Source: Trametes villosa (Eukaryota; Basidiomycota; Agaricomycetes; Polyporales; Polyporaceae). From it: a stretch of DNA of 64,000 bases. This document shows, piece by piece, positions 43,893 to 57,135 of this stretch. Location of the stretch: NCBI GenBank assembly GCA_002964805.2, contig PUDQ02000001.1, forward strand, positions 7,278,001-7,342,000. Direction: 5' to 3'. Position numbers and translations under genes: made by a program. Below the pieces are notes generated by a model that saw only the letters and a program-made list of their open reading frames with translations, ran no database searches and was not told the DNA's origin. Numbering within the stretch: the stretch's first letter is position 1; the number at the start of each line of letters is the position of its first letter.

Positions 43893-46564
43893 TCAAGCAT
43901 CCCGCTCCGCCTCGGTCATCTTCACCCACAGTCCGCCCTGTAAAGCCATGAGACCTCGTCACGTTGCGCTCCTTGCCATTTAGGACAGAGTTACTCACAT
44001 GCACGTAGAGCGTGAGGTGGCACTTCGGGATGATCTTCTCCCTGCCCTTCTGACCCTCGGCGCTCGCCCACTCCGCCGGCGGGCGGGCCTCCGGAGGTTG
44101 AGCGGACAGGTCGAGCTCCACGTGCGAGAAGTTCTGCAGGAGGCGGATGAGGAAGAACGACATCTCGTTGTATGCGAACTGCCGCGATAAGTGCGTGTCA
44201 AAAGTTGAAACCAATGTAATAGAATTACAGCGTACCTGTTGGCCCAAGCAGATACGAGGGCCTGCGTTGAAGGGCACGAAGATGAAAGGATTCGCGGTGA
44301 AGTACTTGTTCAGACGCTCATCCAGCCACCTGTCCGGGTCGAAGGAATGGGCTGGCGTTACGGTTCATTAGTATCTGGATAGACTCAAGATAGGCTGCTC
44401 CCGATTCCTCGCACAACTCACCGTCTGGGCCCCAATAATCCTTGCGACGGTGCATCAGGAATACCGAGTACGCGATGCTAGCCCAAAGGGAGTCAGGTCA
44501 GCTTCACGGGATTGGAAATCGAGTAGATCCACAGGTTGAACGCACGCAGTGTCCTTTGGAATAAACACCCTCGGAGCATTAGGATCCGGGTTCGGTAGGC
44601 TTGTGTCACGCGTCGCAACGCTACGGAATGGTACATCAGTCACCGATCCAGGTCTGCTCGAGATCTCAAACGTACCGAACGTTGAATGGCCTGCGCAACA
44701 TCAATCGATGTTAGCAACACGCGCAACCGAACGAGAGACAACGTACACAGTCGGGTACAGGCGCAGAGTTTCTGGTATGTGCCGTGAGCGGGGTGTAAAG
44801 ATAGATTCCACGATATTGCTCACCGCTGATGACGGCCCTCAGGTACTTCATGTTCCTAACATCGTCGAAGGAAGGCATCTGGTTAGGCCCAAGCTTCTCC
44901 AGTACTTCTGCCCTCAGGCGTTGGTAGACATGAGGATAGAGAGCCAGCAGGTAGACGACGAAGGTCAACGTCGCAGCGGTCTAGGGTAACAGGTGAGACC
45001 CCGCGCAAAGTCAAGCTAATTGAAAGGCACTGTGCGCACCGTGTCCCTGCCCGCGATCAGGATGTTCAGCGTCTCGTCATGGAGAACGACCGGGTCTGTT
45101 GATGACTGTCAGCGTCAGCCCCTCGGATTTCCGCATGATGAATGTACTAACCGTTGGTGAATTTGACTAGATGATCAAGCAAGGTCTCCTCTTCCTCAGG
45201 CTCATGATCGCCCGCTGTCTTAATCTGCTCCTTCGCCACCCGGTTTTTCGCAATCGCGTCCTCCAAGATGGGCTGCAAGAACTCGTCGACGACGCGCATG
45301 TGCTCCCCGGACTTGTCGTGCAACAGCTCCTCGAAGTGCCAGAACCACCCCACGCGCGAGCGCATGGAGATCACGAACTGCGCGCCGGAGAACGCTCTCG
45401 AGAAGCGCTCCGCGACGTTGGGCTCGCGCGCGAATTGCGGCGCGACGGGGTCGTTGTATGCGTACGGGAGGTCGCTGTGGAGGCTGTTTACGCACGCGCC
45501 GAAGAGGAACTCCGTGGCGCTGTCGAGCGTGAAGCGCGAGATGACGTCCTGGGTGACGTTGAAGGTGAGTAAGCGCAGCGGAGGTAAGACGTGTCAAAGG
45601 CTGGCGCACCTGGAAGTCCACTGCATGGCCGCCTCTGAAACGATCCTTGATCTTTTGGATAGCCAGGGCTACAACCGCCGGAGGTCAGTGAGCTCACGGA
45701 CTCCGGAGAGGCTTGCAGCTTACACGCATGGCGGTCGAAAAGCTCAAAGTGAGAGATCCTGTCCCGAGAAAAGTACGGGCGAGTCATCTGCCGATGGAAC
45801 CTAAGAAACGCGTCGCCGTGAGTATCGGGACCCCTCGGAGTAACTCGAGCAGACGTACTTCCACATGTCCCCTACGCGTTAACAAGTCAGACTTAGGCTC
45901 GGCGATACAATCTCCACTACATACCGTCCGAATTGAACACTCCGGTTCCAAGGACACTGTTCATGCTGTCCCGGAAGACGTCCCCTGTACGGATGTGAGC
46001 ATCAAATGTAGAAAACAATAAGAGACTCCGACCGTACCCTTGACGAAGTCCGAAAAGTCCGTCGCAAGGATGGTCTTCACGACATGGGCGTCGTTCGAGA
46101 CGTACGCGGTATCCCCCAAGATGGTGATAGCATGTAGATGACCGAGCTCGTCGATCTTGTCCCAGAAACCATCGCCTGTAGTTTACCTTGCATTAGCACA
46201 CGCATCTCGCGGAGCTCAAGTGAACGCTGCACTTGCCTATATAGCCGTTCTGAAACCCATCGATGGCGCGCACCATGATGTCCCTGTTGCCGAACTTCTC
46301 CCCAATCCACTCTCGGGGCAGGACCGTGCCTGCGCGTTTGGCGGCGCGCCGCACGCGCAGCCTCCTCGCCTTGAGGCGGAGCAGGTATATCGCGGGGGCG
46401 CCCACAATCGACAGGCAAACGAGCGCGACGGTGGGCACCTCCACGTCGAAGAAGACGCGCAGGAGGCGCAAAAGCAGCAGCAAGGCCGCGACGGGGCTGA
46501 AGTTGATGACGCCCCGTCGCAGCGTGTCTGGCAAGCCTGGAGGGACCTTTCTGCGGGACAACAT
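43893..46564 (-). CDS. Cytochrome P450, CYP63-like, copy 1
   Basis: More than ten exons, roughly 590 residues, long for a P450 as usual in CYP63. The N-terminus has the [11 protein letters not shown] start and two hydrophobic stretches ([20 protein letters not shown] and [17 protein letters not shown]), a double membrane anchor. P450 motifs in order: I-helix [10 protein letters not shown] then AATLTF, K-helix ExxR in ETLRLYPTV, and haem loop [15 protein letters not shown] with the axial Cys. After the haem loop come [20 protein letters not shown] and a last exon ending [16 protein letters not shown]63 enzymes in white-rot fungi hydroxylate alkanes and aromatic compounds. The gene appears intact. 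A second, similarly organised P450 lies 8 kb to the right on the same strand. Confidence 0.87.
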
Positions 46565-47463
46565 GGCTGTGCGTGCGCTGTGAGGGTTTAGTTCAAAGTG
46601 TGAGAGAGGGGCGACTGCGAAGCTTTGTACTAAGGATCTGACCGGAGGGAACGTTCCGGGCGAACGACATGGAGCGCGGGGAATATGGACGGCAATTAGG
46701 CCGCTGCTACGGGTGACGACAGCACATACCACTCCGCAGGGTCAAATTCAAACTTTGTCAGGCTGCGAAATGGCGAACGAGCGGCAAGAGGGGCTCGAAT
46801 ACCATAATCGGAGCTACGGTCGGTCAGATGAGCGTGGGCATGACACAATACCTCTGTCCAACCCCCACTGCGCACTTGGGCCGTTCGCCGAGGAGGCTCG
46901 TGCATCGTGCTTGGGTGTGGCCGGATGCTGATGGTCTCGGAATCAGACATCCGGACACCCTGGTGGAAGGCACGCAGAAGCGAAGAGAGCCGACAAGAAC
47001 ACTGCGCCGGCGGGGGAGCGTGAGAGCCCTAGACGACATATCCGAGCCTTTTGATGGCTCTCGAGTCTTCGTGGCGTGCACCACGTATTGCAACAAGAGA
47101 AAACGAATGCTGCGGTATGGGTGACGTGCATTCTATCACCGCAGTCAACACCATAGGCCGTCTCTTGGCCATCTGAGTCTCGCGGACCTCACCGATGCAA
47201 GCTTAAGAGAGAGGCTGCGGACCCCTGTAGGAATCGAATCGTTGACGTGGAGCTATCAGCCAACAACCCTGGTCGCGTGCCTAGAATATAGGATGGGCGT
47301 GTAAGTCTAGGGCGAGAAGGAAGGAGGCTGACATACCCGGACTTGGTGCTTGTGGCGCTCTTCGCGCGTCGAGCACGAGCGTTGAAGCGAAAATATTAAC
47401 CATCGCATGGGATTGTCAGTCGGTAAGCGCAGTCCGGGCCGTACAACACAATAACAATACACA
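46565..47463. other. Intergenic region between P450 copy 1 and CFT2
   Basis: About 0.9 kb: promoter of the first P450 gene and 3' flank of CFT2. Open frames are short. A T-arm-like sequence near 47230-47245 does not fold into a tRNA. Confidence 0.45.
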
Positions 47464-50400
47464 TCAGGCCGCGACGAGTGCGTGTAGTGCGTAGATCTCC
47501 TTGCGGACTTTGTAGTAGATGTCCGAAACGGAGCCTTCGAGCTCGACGCGTCCTCGCGCGGTCTTCCGGACTGCGACGGAGTCCTCCAGCGTGTCCGCGC
47601 TTGCGCCTCGTTTCGCGGCAGCACCGCAGATCAGGACACCCTCGCCGACAAGCTCGGCCTGAACGCCGACTTGAGCGAGGCGCGCCTTCAGAGAGGTGAG
47701 CTTGAGCTCGCCGATCATCGTGGACTGCGGTAGTGGTTGCTTCGGCCGTGACCCAAGTATTCGCACTTGAACGGGTTGCAGGCTAGCGGCCTGTGATTGG
47801 AGGGAGGCCGACGATACTGGTTGGAGGACCGGGATCATGGACGTTGCAAGGCTCGAGATCCGACCAGCCACATAGCCCACCTCGTTGTCCTCGAACTATG
47901 GCAGATGATCAGCTTATTTGACGGGTCCGGACACAGTGTGGAATACGCACGCGAGACATCTTGATGGACGCTAGCAGCTCGTCGCTCAGTGATATCGAGA
48001 AGCTATTGGTCTGCTGGCCGATCTGCACGGTTTCCCCCTGCGCTGGCGCATATATCTCCTTCGTCATGGCTCGAATGTTTGCACAGCTCTCAATGAGAGC
48101 ATCTGTTGCCGATTGAGGCGCGTGCACGAGGATCTACATGTACGCATTTAGTTATCATGCTTTCGAGGTTGCGTTAGCCTCCTTACCATCTTGCGCGGGT
48201 TAACCTGTGGCACAATCGTCTTCACGGCACGACCATCGTTGAGACCTTCCAAATCCACGAAGAATAATCGGCAGGCGAGTTGTACTTCCGCGATTGACGT
48301 CACGAACTTCGAGGGAGGTTCCCGCGGCGCTTTCTGTTGGAGGCGTTGGTATTTTGTTACTGCATCGAAGCAGTGAATGACCTTACCTTGGCTTCTTCCT
48401 CCTCCTTCCGTCGCCGAGCCTCTTTCGCCTCCTCGTCTTCCGCATCCTCCTCGAGTACCCTGCCCTTCCGTAACCACATGCCGACATCGACCGTCTCGCC
48501 ATACTCGTCGACCTTCCGCTTCTTCTCCACATACGGGAACATACGGAAGCGCTGCGTCTGGTTGTCGGCGCTCTTGAAGAACGACGTCGCCTTCGCGACG
48601 TTGCCCTTCAGGTAGATGTCGAACGATATTCGCGTGACGCCTTCGTCGGGGTCATTCCCCAGCGCCCAGTCGTTCCCGTCCCCGCCGCCGCCCTCGCCCC
48701 TCTTGCGCTTGTTCCCGGAGCGCGAGGAGGCGTTGGGGCCCTCGCGGGAGCGCTTGAGGTCGTCGGTCGTGTCCATGAGGTCCTCGCCCAGCGTGCGCTC
48801 CACCTCGCTCTCGTCGTCGTCGTCCGAGTCGGAGTTGTCGTCGCTGTCCGAGTCGCTCTGGCCCTCGTCCGCTTCAAGCATGCGCTGTGTGCGCGCGAGA
48901 GCGGCTTGGTGGGCCGCCTCCTTCTCCTTCGCTGCGCGCTCTTTCGCGAGGAACTCCTCGAGCTCTTCGCCCTGGAGAGGAACTTTGGAGTGAATCTGTA
49001 GACGAACGTGTTAGCGGGGACAAGCGTTCGCTGCAGGCAATGCCATACCTCGAGCGGCAACACGCCATCCATCATGATATTGCTCCCGATCTTGCCTCGG
49101 TCCCACTTCGCCTCTTCTCGCTGGGAGTTATTCCACTTGTCGAAGAGGATCCTCCCGAGCGTCCCCGGCTCGCTTCTCCCCGTCAATAGCACGACGTTGT
49201 CCGGGATCTCAGCGAAATGAGAAAAGAGGCTGCGAGATGGTCCATGCGACAATGTGGCGGGGACTGCTAGGATTAGCTTGGGCTCTTTGGACGAGTACGT
49301 CTGCATCAACGATTGGGGGTTGGGGAAGAACTCCAAGTGTCTATGGGTAATGGTCAGCTTATTAAGGAAGAGATATGTTGAAGACCTCACCGGAAACGCA
49401 GAGCAAACGCCCCCAGAGCCTCGTCGTCGTTGTCCTCATCGCGTCTCCGCCGGTCCCTGCCGCCATGGTTCGTGCCGTCTTCACCGACGTCCTCCTTGCT
49501 GATTGTGCCGCCGAGCCATTCCATCATACTACGGACGAATGTCAACATCTCCCGACCCGTCCGCGACAGCAGGCAGATGGGGTATTTGAGCCGAGAATAG
49601 TTCCAATGCTGGTCGAGCAGGACTAGAAGCTCAAGCACCCGGGTACTTGAATCACAAGGCATCAACAGCGAGTTGCGGGAGGAGAGGGTGGCGGTGATAC
49701 AATCTATTGACGATTTATTAGCTACAAAGCTTACAGGCCCCGCGGCGTATCTTTTACCTAACAAGGCAGCATCCCTATCCTTCCTCCGTGCTGTTGTCAC
49801 ATTGGCACGCTCGGCGTCAGTGATGAGGAGGTCTGGACGTGCCAAGGTCTCAAAGACGCCCCCCGCTGCGCCCTGGCGAATGAGAACAGTGCCGTCGAGG
49901 TGGCGCTCTCGCATATGGTTCATGTCAACAGCGTAGAGGATCGTTCCCGCCGAAGGTGAGCGAATTTTCCAGACTGTGCCTCCCAGTGTGTGTCCGGCGT
50001 TGAAAGGGATCACCGTCAAGCCTTGGCATTTCCCTGGTGGCAGGTCAGATACGCATGCAAGTAAATGTGAACCGTAAACCAGGAGTACCTTGTAGGTGAC
50101 AAGGTTGAGAGTATCGCAGAACGTTGATAGAGTCGAAGGCGTCGTGGACTTGCTGTATTGTGGCAACGTATCTATGCTTCGCAGCATGAGGAGAACGAGA
50201 GGGTGTTGGAGAGGCGGCTGGAGGGGTTGTACTGTTCGGAGATGGGGAACTTGAACCTTCTGGAGCAGCGTTTTCTTCGGCAGCATGTGTGCTATCTTCT
50301 ACTGGCTGCTCGTCACGTATAGCCTCGACGTCTTCTGTGGCGGCAATACGAGCCATAGCCTGGACCGGTAGCGTGGTGTAGGCAGGTGCGGTAAGGCCCC

Positions 50401-50730
50401 AGTGAGAGTACGCATAGGGATAGAGCCCAGAATGAGACAGGTCCCCATGAGAGAGAAGCACAAGGTCGATAGAGGGGGCACATCTGCACAACACCGTAAG
50501 TTCGATACATTCAACAGGTATGGACTTCGTACGCACTCTTTCAAGGCATCACAATACTTTTTCCATGGTGGAGTGTCACCCCCTTCCTCTCCCTCGGTAG
50601 ACGGCTCTGGACACCAGTCCGGAGAGCCACAGTCAAGTAATATCCGGACGTCGTCGACCTGCAGCAGGTAGGCCAGAGGGACTGTACGGACTGTGCCAGC
50701 TGCACCCGAGAGAGGAGTGAATGTGATCAT
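47464..50730 (-). CDS. CFT2: Cleavage and polyadenylation specificity factor subunit 2 (CPSF100/Cft2)
   Basis: About ten exons, roughly 900 residues. It is a metallo-beta-lactamase/beta-CASP protein of the mRNA 3'-end processing complex, the inactive partner of the endonuclease CPSF73/Ysh1. The start MITFTPLSGAAGTVRTVPLA leads to VRILLDCGSPDW. The metal motif is degenerate: LLSHGDLSHSGLYPYAYSHW replaces the HxHxDH of active enzymes, as expected for this subunit. Then come IPFNAGHTLGGTVWKI, ILYAVDMNHMRERHL, the beta-CASP part (LSRTGREMLTFVRSMMEWLG, VLLTGRSEPGTLGRILFDKW), an acidic Ser/Asp-rich linker (DSDSDDNSDSDDDDESEVE), and the C-terminal part VDLEGLNDGRAVKTIVPQVN and VILVHAPQ-like segments. 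It lies between two P450 genes. Confidence 0.92.
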
Positions 50731-51135
50731 CGCGTGTTGTTTAGTATTCAGGCGCAAGCTAGCACATTCCAGCCAGAAGTTTCAGGAGACTCTCGAAGAG
50801 ACAAGCTCGGACGAGTCGCGAACGGCGGATTCAGGACGCGCTATGTCCTTGGCACGTGAGGCGGGAGGTTGTTTGTACCTGCTTGATTCTAAGGCTCTTG
50901 CCAAACACGACCGAGCAGTCAGTTGCGATACGGAACTCCGGGCGCCAATCATGAAGCACTTATGCGACGATGGACCGGAACTCGCTGCTTCGATTCATCG
51001 GATCGCCTTTAAGACTCGGAAAACACCAACACACCCACTAGCGTCGCATTTCAAGTACAGTTTGGTCACACCTCTATGCTACTACAGATACAACACGCAC
51101 AACTCATCTGCGGACCGTCGCCCAGGCCCTCTCTG
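50731..51135. other. Intergenic region between CFT2 and GLN4
   Basis: CFT2 promoter and GLN4 3' flank. No gene or clear motif. Confidence 0.5.
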
Positions 51136-53946
51136 TCACGTCGATTTCCCAGAGTCCTCCTTCAAACTCACAATACGGTTCAGCACGAGATAGTCGCCGT
51201 CGCGCCGCCCAGCCTCCGCATTCTCGGGCTCCTCCAGACTCGCGAGCTTCGAATCCTTGTCGACCGCGAAGTAAGCCACACGGAGGCCTTGGAAGCGGAT
51301 GCACTCCTTGCCAACAAGCTGCTCACTCGTCGCCTTGGGCGTGTCGTCGTGCTCGTGCGTAGGCGCCCCCTTGACGACGGGACCAGACGCCTCCGCGGTA
51401 GCCTTGAGGGCCGCCTCGGTACGCTTCGTGCTCTCGGCCTTCGCGTCCGTGATCGCCTTCTTCGCCAGCCCCCAGAACCCGACCTCGACCATGGCGCCCT
51501 TGACGATCTCGAGGCTGTCGGGGTTGATGTCCGCCTTGAAGTCCGGCACGGCGGCAGCAGGGTTCTCGCTCTTGAAGAGCTGGTGGAAGATCCGCGTCTC
51601 GTCCACCACGACTGGGCTTCCAGACGCGCGATGCTCCGCGACCCACTGGACGAACGCCTTCGGCTTCTTCGGTGCGCCCTCGTTCTCCGCCCGGCAGACG
51701 ACCTCGGTGACCTTCCCGGTCGCGGGATCCGCCTTATGAGAGACGTACGTGATCGGCCAGGGGGCTTGGAAGAGACCGACGGTCTTTCCAGGAGCGAGGC
51801 GGAAGTAGTCCTTCGAGTCCTCCAGCCTGAAGTCGTCCTCGTCGATGTAGATGGTTCGTGTCAGAGGCACCTTGGACGACCCCAGCTCGGGAACCTTAGG
51901 ATGAAGAGGCTTCTCCAGCCAGAGGAGGAAGTCCTCGGGCAGGTTCTCGATGGTGACCTTCAGGGGGCGGAGGACCATGAGGAGACGGGGAACAGCACCT
52001 TCCAGGTACTGTCTGATGGTCTGCTCGAAGCGCACAGCTTGGATGTTTGTTGCCGAGGTGGAGACGCCGAGAGAGCTGACGAAGGACAAAATCGCTCCGG
52101 GGGGTACACCACGCCGACGAAGGGCGATCAGGGTGTACATACGCGGGTCGTCCCAATCGCGGACGTGACGCTCCTTCACGAGCTGAAGGATCTTCCGTTT
52201 CGACATGATAGTCCCGGTGAGGTTCAGACGGCCGTACTCTGACTGGCGGGGCTTGTAAACCTCGAGCGCGTCGCACAGCCACTCGTAGGACTCGCGCGAC
52301 GCGATAAACTCTGTTGTGCAGAGTGAATGCCTGGCGAGAGAAGACGTAAGCATACTGCTGCTCAGGGTGGGGAGCTTGGACGAACGTGATGTTCTCGAAG
52401 CTATCGCAGAGACAGTGAGTGAAGTCGTATGTGGGGTAGATGCGCCATTTCGCTCCCGTCCTGTGGTGTGGGGAGTTGAGGACGCGGTAGGCGACCAGGT
52501 CCCACATCATCGTGTTCCCCGATTCCAGATCCTGCTTCATCCGGAGGATCGCCTGTCCTGGCTGGTAGGTGCCGTTCTTCATCTTCTCGAACTCTGCCAG
52601 GGACTCCTCGACAGGTCTTGTTCGATGCGCGCATGCTTTCCGGGGCCCGCGCTCCTCGCCTCCCCTGTTTGCGAAAATCTCATCCGCTGTCGAAAACTCA
52701 GCGTCTGACTTGCTGCAATGTTATGCATGACTCACCAGTACAATGGCAGATGTAGCCCTTATCCCTTCGGATCAACTCCACCGCCAACTCGTACAGTTGG
52801 TCGAAGTAGTCGCTTGAGTATGTGATCTTCCACGGCTCGTACCCGAGCCAACGCACTGTCTCCAGGATGCTCTCGAAGTACCGGCCCTCTTCAGCCTCCG
52901 GGTTCGTGTCGTCGAACCGCAGATAGCAGTGACCTCCGTGGTATGCTGCGTATCCGAAGTTAACGAAGATAGCTTTCGAGTGCCCAATGTGCAGGAAACC
53001 GTTGGGTTCTGGAGGGAACCGGGTATGCACGATGCCCTGAGTGGCCGCGAGATGCTGTTCTCTGAGATGGGGGTGGATCTGCGGGTTCTCGCCGACCTTG
53101 TGCAGGTGTCCAAGGAAGCCTTCTGAGAAAACCGAGCGGGATGAAGATGCGGCGGCGGGTTCAGCCGCTGCCGAGGGCTTTGCAGCAGCTTCCTTCTTCG
53201 GTTCCTAGTCCCATATGATAAGCTGGCGTTGGTAGCAAGGGACGTAGGGTTTGAGCTCACCTTGCCCTTGGATTTAGCCGCCTCCTTTGCGCCGAACTTC
53301 TCCGTGAAGGCGCTCTCCACGGCATTCTTCAGCTCCAAGGGGTTAGCCCAGCGAAGATCCGTGCCCTTCAGCCCCCCGATCGCCGCGCCAAGGTTGTTCC
53401 ATCCTGTGAGCGCGCTCGACGCGAGGTAGTCCTTGACCCTGGTGGCCAACTCCTCTGCTGTGACGCTGAAACCTGCAAGAACACGAGTAAGGATGATGAT
53501 TGCGGGGAGCGCCCTGAGATGCCTGATCACTTACCTACGCCGCAAGCTTTGTCGAACTCCGCATCGTTCACAGGAGCAGGGTTGGCGTCGAGGTACTTAA
53601 CGGCCTCTTCACAAATATGTCAATGCGTATCGACCATGCAACGTCCATCGCACTCACCAGATACCTGGTCCGTCGTCTTCAGCCTGCCGTCTAATATCGC
53701 GTTCACCGCGTAGGTCCTCTCCGCTTCTCCGAGCTTGCTTCCCGGGACGGCGAGCGCGGCGAGCAGGACCGCCTGCTTGTCGTCTAGTTGCTTGTTCACG
53801 AGGTCATGCGACTCGATGATGTTGCGCAGGGTGCCCGCGCCCTTGGGGTTCTTTGCGGCCTCCGCCGCCTTCGCTTGGGTGAGACCTATCCTCTTGAAGA
53901 GCTCGATGAGCTCCGCCGTCTCCGGCGCGTCTGCCTTCGGCGCCAT
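51136..53946 (-). CDS. GLN4: Cytosolic glutaminyl-tRNA synthetase
   Basis: About eight exons, roughly 820 residues, close to yeast Gln4. It charges tRNA-Gln with glutamine. An N-terminal eukaryote-specific RNA-binding domain ([20 protein letters not shown], then [20 protein letters not shown]) is linked by a Lys/Ala-rich stretch to the class I catalytic core. The core shows the HIGH motif in [20 protein letters not shown] and the KMSKS equivalent in [31 protein letters not shown] and [18 protein letters not shown] are typical of GlnRS. The C-terminal beta-barrel anticodon-binding domains follow ([48 protein letters not shown]). The start [17 protein letters not shown] is the first ATG of the conserved N-terminal domain. 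Confidence 0.95.
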
Positions 53947-54477
53947 GCTCAGTTATCAGGTGTTCTGCGACTGCGGTGGTCCTCGCGAGTGGTATGCCAG
54001 GCAGAGTGTGCTGAGATAGTCGCTGTCGTGTGCAGAGTGTCTCTGCGGTGCTTTTGGGACTTGACTCGGATGCGGGCAGTGAGTTACATCGATCGTAGAT
54101 CTCACTTCGGATCTCCGTATATTCAGGATCATCTTGGGCGCTCCGGTCTCCGACTCGGCGTGCTCGCCTCTCGCGCCGTGCACAAGAGTGCTGCATACGA
54201 TGATATCAAAGGTGAAGTCGAGACTCAGGAGATTCATTAGACAAGTGAAGAGCACGTTATGAACAGAGCGACCATGTCGCCACGTATCAGTACAAACAGA
54301 TAGCTCTCCGACTGACTTCGCTGCGACATCCGAAGGGTAGGAAGGCAGATGCTAATCGTACATTCCCGGGGGAACAGGTATCACGGGGCGAAATAATGAA
54401 GTCCTGGGGGTGGAAGAGCCGTGTCGGCGGGATGGCCCAGCAGCGGTGATTTAGAGTATACGAGCACAGCCATTGTC
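53947..54477. other. Intergenic region between GLN4 and P450 copy 2
   Basis: GLN4 promoter and P450 3' flank. No gene recognised. Confidence 0.5.
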
Positions 54478-57135
54478 TCAGGCGACTGGGTCAGACTCTT
54501 CCAGCTCCATCTTGACCCACAACCCGCCCTGAGTGGTGGTCAGCATGCAAGAACTCCCGCAGTAGTACTGCTGAGGGAGAAGACTCACCAAAGCATACAG
54601 CGTGAAGTGGGACTTCGGGAAGATCTGCTCTCTGCCCTTGCGTCCTGGAGCGTCCTTCCATTCGGCTGGAGGGAGAGACTCCGGCGGCTGCGCAGTGAGG
54701 TCGAGCGATACCGAAGTGAAGCTCTGGAGCAGGCGGATCACGAAGAACGACATCTCATTGTATGCGAACTGATACCGTGGTCATTGTCACACAGAGGTTT
54801 CCGGAGGTAGGTCATCGAGACGCACCTGTTGCCCCAAGCAGATGCGAGGACCACCGTTGAACGGTAAAAATATGAAGGGGTTCGGGACGAGGTATTTGCC
54901 GACGCGTTCGTCCAAGAATCGGTCCGGGTCGAATTGGTCCGCTGTGTACGCATCGTACATGAAATTTGCAGCTGTAAGGGGTATGCGAGCTGCAACTCAC
55001 CGGTAGGGCCCCAATACTTCGGGTCACGGTGCATGTTGAAGATGGAGTACGAGATCCTGGGCAAACATTCAGCGCGACGAACTCTCTGTCTGGTCCCATA
55101 ACTACGCACGGCGTCTTGGGGGGTATGTAGATGGGCTTCCCCTGGGGGTCAGGGTTCGGCAGGATGCCCTCCTTGATCGAGAATCTATCCCGAACGTTAG
55201 GGATCATCTGTGACAAAGCTTGCAAGGGCCACGACATACCGGATATCGAACGGACTAGAGACAGGGGGAGGGTGAGTGATTGTATAGGGATTGTTGGGGA
55301 GGGTAATCTTACACGGGAGGATAAAGACGGAGGGTTTCTGACGACAAATGAGTTCTCGGCAAAAAAACATGCCGTGTGCGTGCTCACCGTTGAGGAAAGC
55401 GCGAAGATACTTCATGTTGCGGATGTCATCATATGTGGGCCGACGGGTCAAGCCGACATGTTGGATAATCTCTTCGCGCAAGCGTTTGAAGATATGCGGG
55501 TGCTGGCACAGAAGGTAGACTCCGAACGTTAGGGCAGCGGCCGTCTGCCGACAATACGCGAATTCAACTAACGAAATCTGCACACGTCGTAGCACGTACC
55601 GTGTCCCGTCCTGCAAGGAGGATGTTCAAGGTCTCGTCGTGAAGGATGGCGGGTTCTAGATATCAGGTACGGGTAAGCGACGCGCCGTCAGGTACCCAAG
55701 CAATGCCTACGCACCCGAAGTCTGCTTGACCAAGTGGTCCAGGAGGGTCTCATCTTCCTGGCTCTCCTTGTCGTCCAAGATCTTCTCGTCGTGCAGACGC
55801 TCTTCCTTCTTACGCAACGCCTCCTTGAGGATCGGCTCGATGAACGCGTCCACGACGGCCATATATTCGTCGGTCGAGGTCTTGAAGATCTCCTTCAACG
55901 GCCAGACCCAGCCCAAGCGCGGGCGTTCGGACACAATATGCTGGACCTTTCCGAACGCGGAAGCGAACCGCTCGGAGGGCGATTGCTCCGTCTTCTCGGC
56001 GTACGGCGAGAGTCCGTGGGGGTACGGCAGCGAGGAGTTCAAGCTGTGCACACAAGATCCGAACAGGAACTCTGTCGCAGAGTCGAGGGTGAACCTAGAG
56101 ATGAGGTCCTGGAAGTCGAAGGCGACATTGGACCGCACGCGTTCCTTGATTTTGCTGATCGCGGTTTCTGGCGAGGAGCGCCGAGTAAGCTATAAACTCC
56201 CAAAGAGCGTCTGTAGAAACCCACCTGCATGCCGATCAAATAGCTCAAAGTGGCTGATCCTCTCGCGACTGAAGAAGGGGCGAGACATGGAGCGATGAAA
56301 TCTGCGAGCGGTGAGTATCCATATTCGCGATCACATATGTTGGGAATGGCACTGACTTCCATAGGTCGCCTGGATAGTACATCGGTCGGTTAGAATGCTC
56401 AGTGGTGCCTAGCTCAAAATTAGCGTACCGTCGGCGTTGAACACCCCGGTCCCAAACAGCGAATCTGTGAAGTCATGAAACATTTCGCCTAGCATTGGAG
56501 ACGCGCGAGCTCCAAGTTAGCATACGCCGGCGCCTCGGGCTGTACCGCGTGTGTACCTTTCTCGTAGTTGGCGAAATCCGTTGCCAGTACCGCCTGACGA
56601 GCGGAAGGGGGGCGAGATGTGAGTCAGAAAATTGGGAAGCTACGGAGCAGAAGACGCACCTTAGTCACGTTGGGGTCAGTCGTACCGTACGATAGATCCC
56701 AAAAGATCTTGTATTGGAACAGCGGTCCACACATTTCGCCTCCAATATCGAACATATCCGCTGCATAATGTATCATGTCAACATGGCCGCTGTCTTCTGA
56801 GGATGAGGTTACTCACACGGATACCCCACCGTGAACGCGTCAATTATTCCGCGTAGAACGTCTTTGTTTCCGAACTCATGGCCGGTTAGCTCTACGGGCA
56901 TGACCGCACCCAGGGCAGCTGCCCGAAGGCGGAAACCGCGATACTTGCGCCAGACATGCAGAGAGTACAGCAGCGGTCCACTGAGCAGAGCGGTAATGAC
57001 CCAGAACCAGGTAGGCAACGCTACGTCGGAAGTGGCCGAGAGTACGCGTTTGGTGAGGTACACCGCGAACGGAGGGGCGCAGCACACGAGGAGGTAGCGT
57101 GCGAGGAACGGGATTCCAGGCGGCAAGGACTTCAT
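54478..57135 (-). CDS. Cytochrome P450, CYP63-like, copy 2
   Basis: More than ten exons, about 590 residues. It starts [20 protein letters not shown], the CYP63-type PPG(I/L)xxLxR opening, with membrane segments to about residue 65. Conserved parts parallel copy 1: [66 protein letters not shown] region, and [20 protein letters not shown] after the AGRDT I-helix. The haem loop is [15 protein letters not shown], followed by [20 protein letters not shown], and it ends [16 protein letters not shown]. Intron positions appear to match copy 1 in many places (for example before the last GGLWVKM exon). It appears intact. Substrate unknown; CYP63 enzymes act on alkanes, fatty acids and aromatics. Confidence 0.88.

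Noticed and set aside
47221..47290. Possible tRNA because of a GATTCGATTCC T-arm-like sequence on the minus strand
   Set aside because: The bases beside the loop do not pair into a 5-bp T stem, and no matching acceptor stem or anticodon arm could be found.
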